DNA of 5,154 nt, taken from the NCBI GenBank assembly GCA_934162925.1, contig CAKPJR010000074.1, forward strand, positions 1-5,154, given 5' to 3'. Below, piece after piece: positions 4,991 to 5,154 of the stretch (position 1 is its first letter; every line of letters starts with the position of its first letter). Both the position numbers and the translations under genes were made by a program. The notes under the pieces were generated by a model. The model was not told the origin of the DNA. It did no database searches and worked only from the letters and a program-made list of their open reading frames with translations. The DNA comes from an uncultured Clostridia bacterium. GTDB lineage: Bacteria; Bacillota; Clostridia; TANB77; CAG-508.

Positions 4991-5154
4991 ATGAATCAGA
5001 TTAAAATTGGAAAATTTATAGCGGAATGTAGAAAGGAAAACCATTTAACCCAAATGCAATTAGCAGAAAAATTAAACATAACAGATAGAGCTATATCTAA
5101 ATGGGAAAATGGAAGAGCAATGCCTGATTCATCAATAATGCTTGAATTATGTAA
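4991..5154 (+). CDS. XRE-family helix-turn-helix regulator, N-terminal part (cut by window edge)
   Basis: The ATG at 4991 follows AAAGGAGGT (4976-4984), a near-perfect ribosome binding site six bases away. The first 54 residues are visible and are an HTH_3/Cro-CI-type domain: an N-terminal helix (KIGKFIAECRKEN, residues 5-17), helix 2 LTQMQLAEKL, and recognition helix ITDRAISKWENGRAMPD, leading into SSIMLELC. The TQ...LAEKL...SKWENG pattern is diagnostic of this family. Many Firmicute proteins with this start carry a variable C-terminal half, often with membrane spans or a sensor domain; that half is outside the window, so the signal it senses cannot be told. It may regulate itself or an adjoining operon; nothing ties it to the sortase except proximity. 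Confidence 0.92.
   Translation, partial: MNQIKIGKFIAECRKENHLTQMQLAEKLNITDRAISKWENGRAMPDSSIMLELC

Overview
The window is strongly AT-rich by eye (A/T-dominated third codon positions, AAA/ATA/GAA/TTA-rich coding) and has clear AGGAGG-type ribosome binding sites, TTGNNN/TATAAT-like promoters and the standard genetic code. Together with a class B sortase, an AbrB-like switch protein, and a membrane-anchored serpin with a clostridial look, this points to a low-GC Firmicute, most likely an anaerobic gut Clostridia. That placement is inferred from style and gene families, not from a marker gene.

Layout, all genes on the + strand. (1) 1-1613: the 3' part of a large serpin gene, cut by the left edge, whose first visible codons form a membrane anchor. 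It has about 90-100 extra residues in its middle and a long reactive-centre loop. (2) 1614-2251: a single-gene unit. A promoter at 1690-1718 is followed by a hairpin at the predicted 5' end of the RNA, a 132-residue protein I do not recognise (1799-2197), and a strong intrinsic terminator (2208-2251). (3) 2250-3961: a three-gene operon with its own promoter, encoding a 67-residue AbrB/MazE-fold regulator, an ABC ATPase and an ABC-2 type six-span permease. The genes are packed with gaps of +1 and -1 base. (4) 3962-4158: a spacer with a possible coding remnant and a promoter bracketed by a 9-base direct repeat. (5) 4159-4896: a class B sortase. (6) 4897-4990: a spacer with an 8-bp hairpin lacking a U-run. 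(7) 4991-5154: the start of an XRE-family repressor gene, cut by the right edge.

Functionally the window is an envelope and stress neighbourhood: an outward-facing protease inhibitor, an exporter with a built-in transcription switch, and a surface-protein transpeptidase. Only the AbrB-ABC genes are linked by sequence evidence as one operon. I see no insertion sequence, CRISPR array, tRNA or rRNA, and no phage genes. The least explained parts are the 132-residue protein with its structured leader, and the inserted segment and long loop of the serpin. Nothing here is demonstrably a new system.
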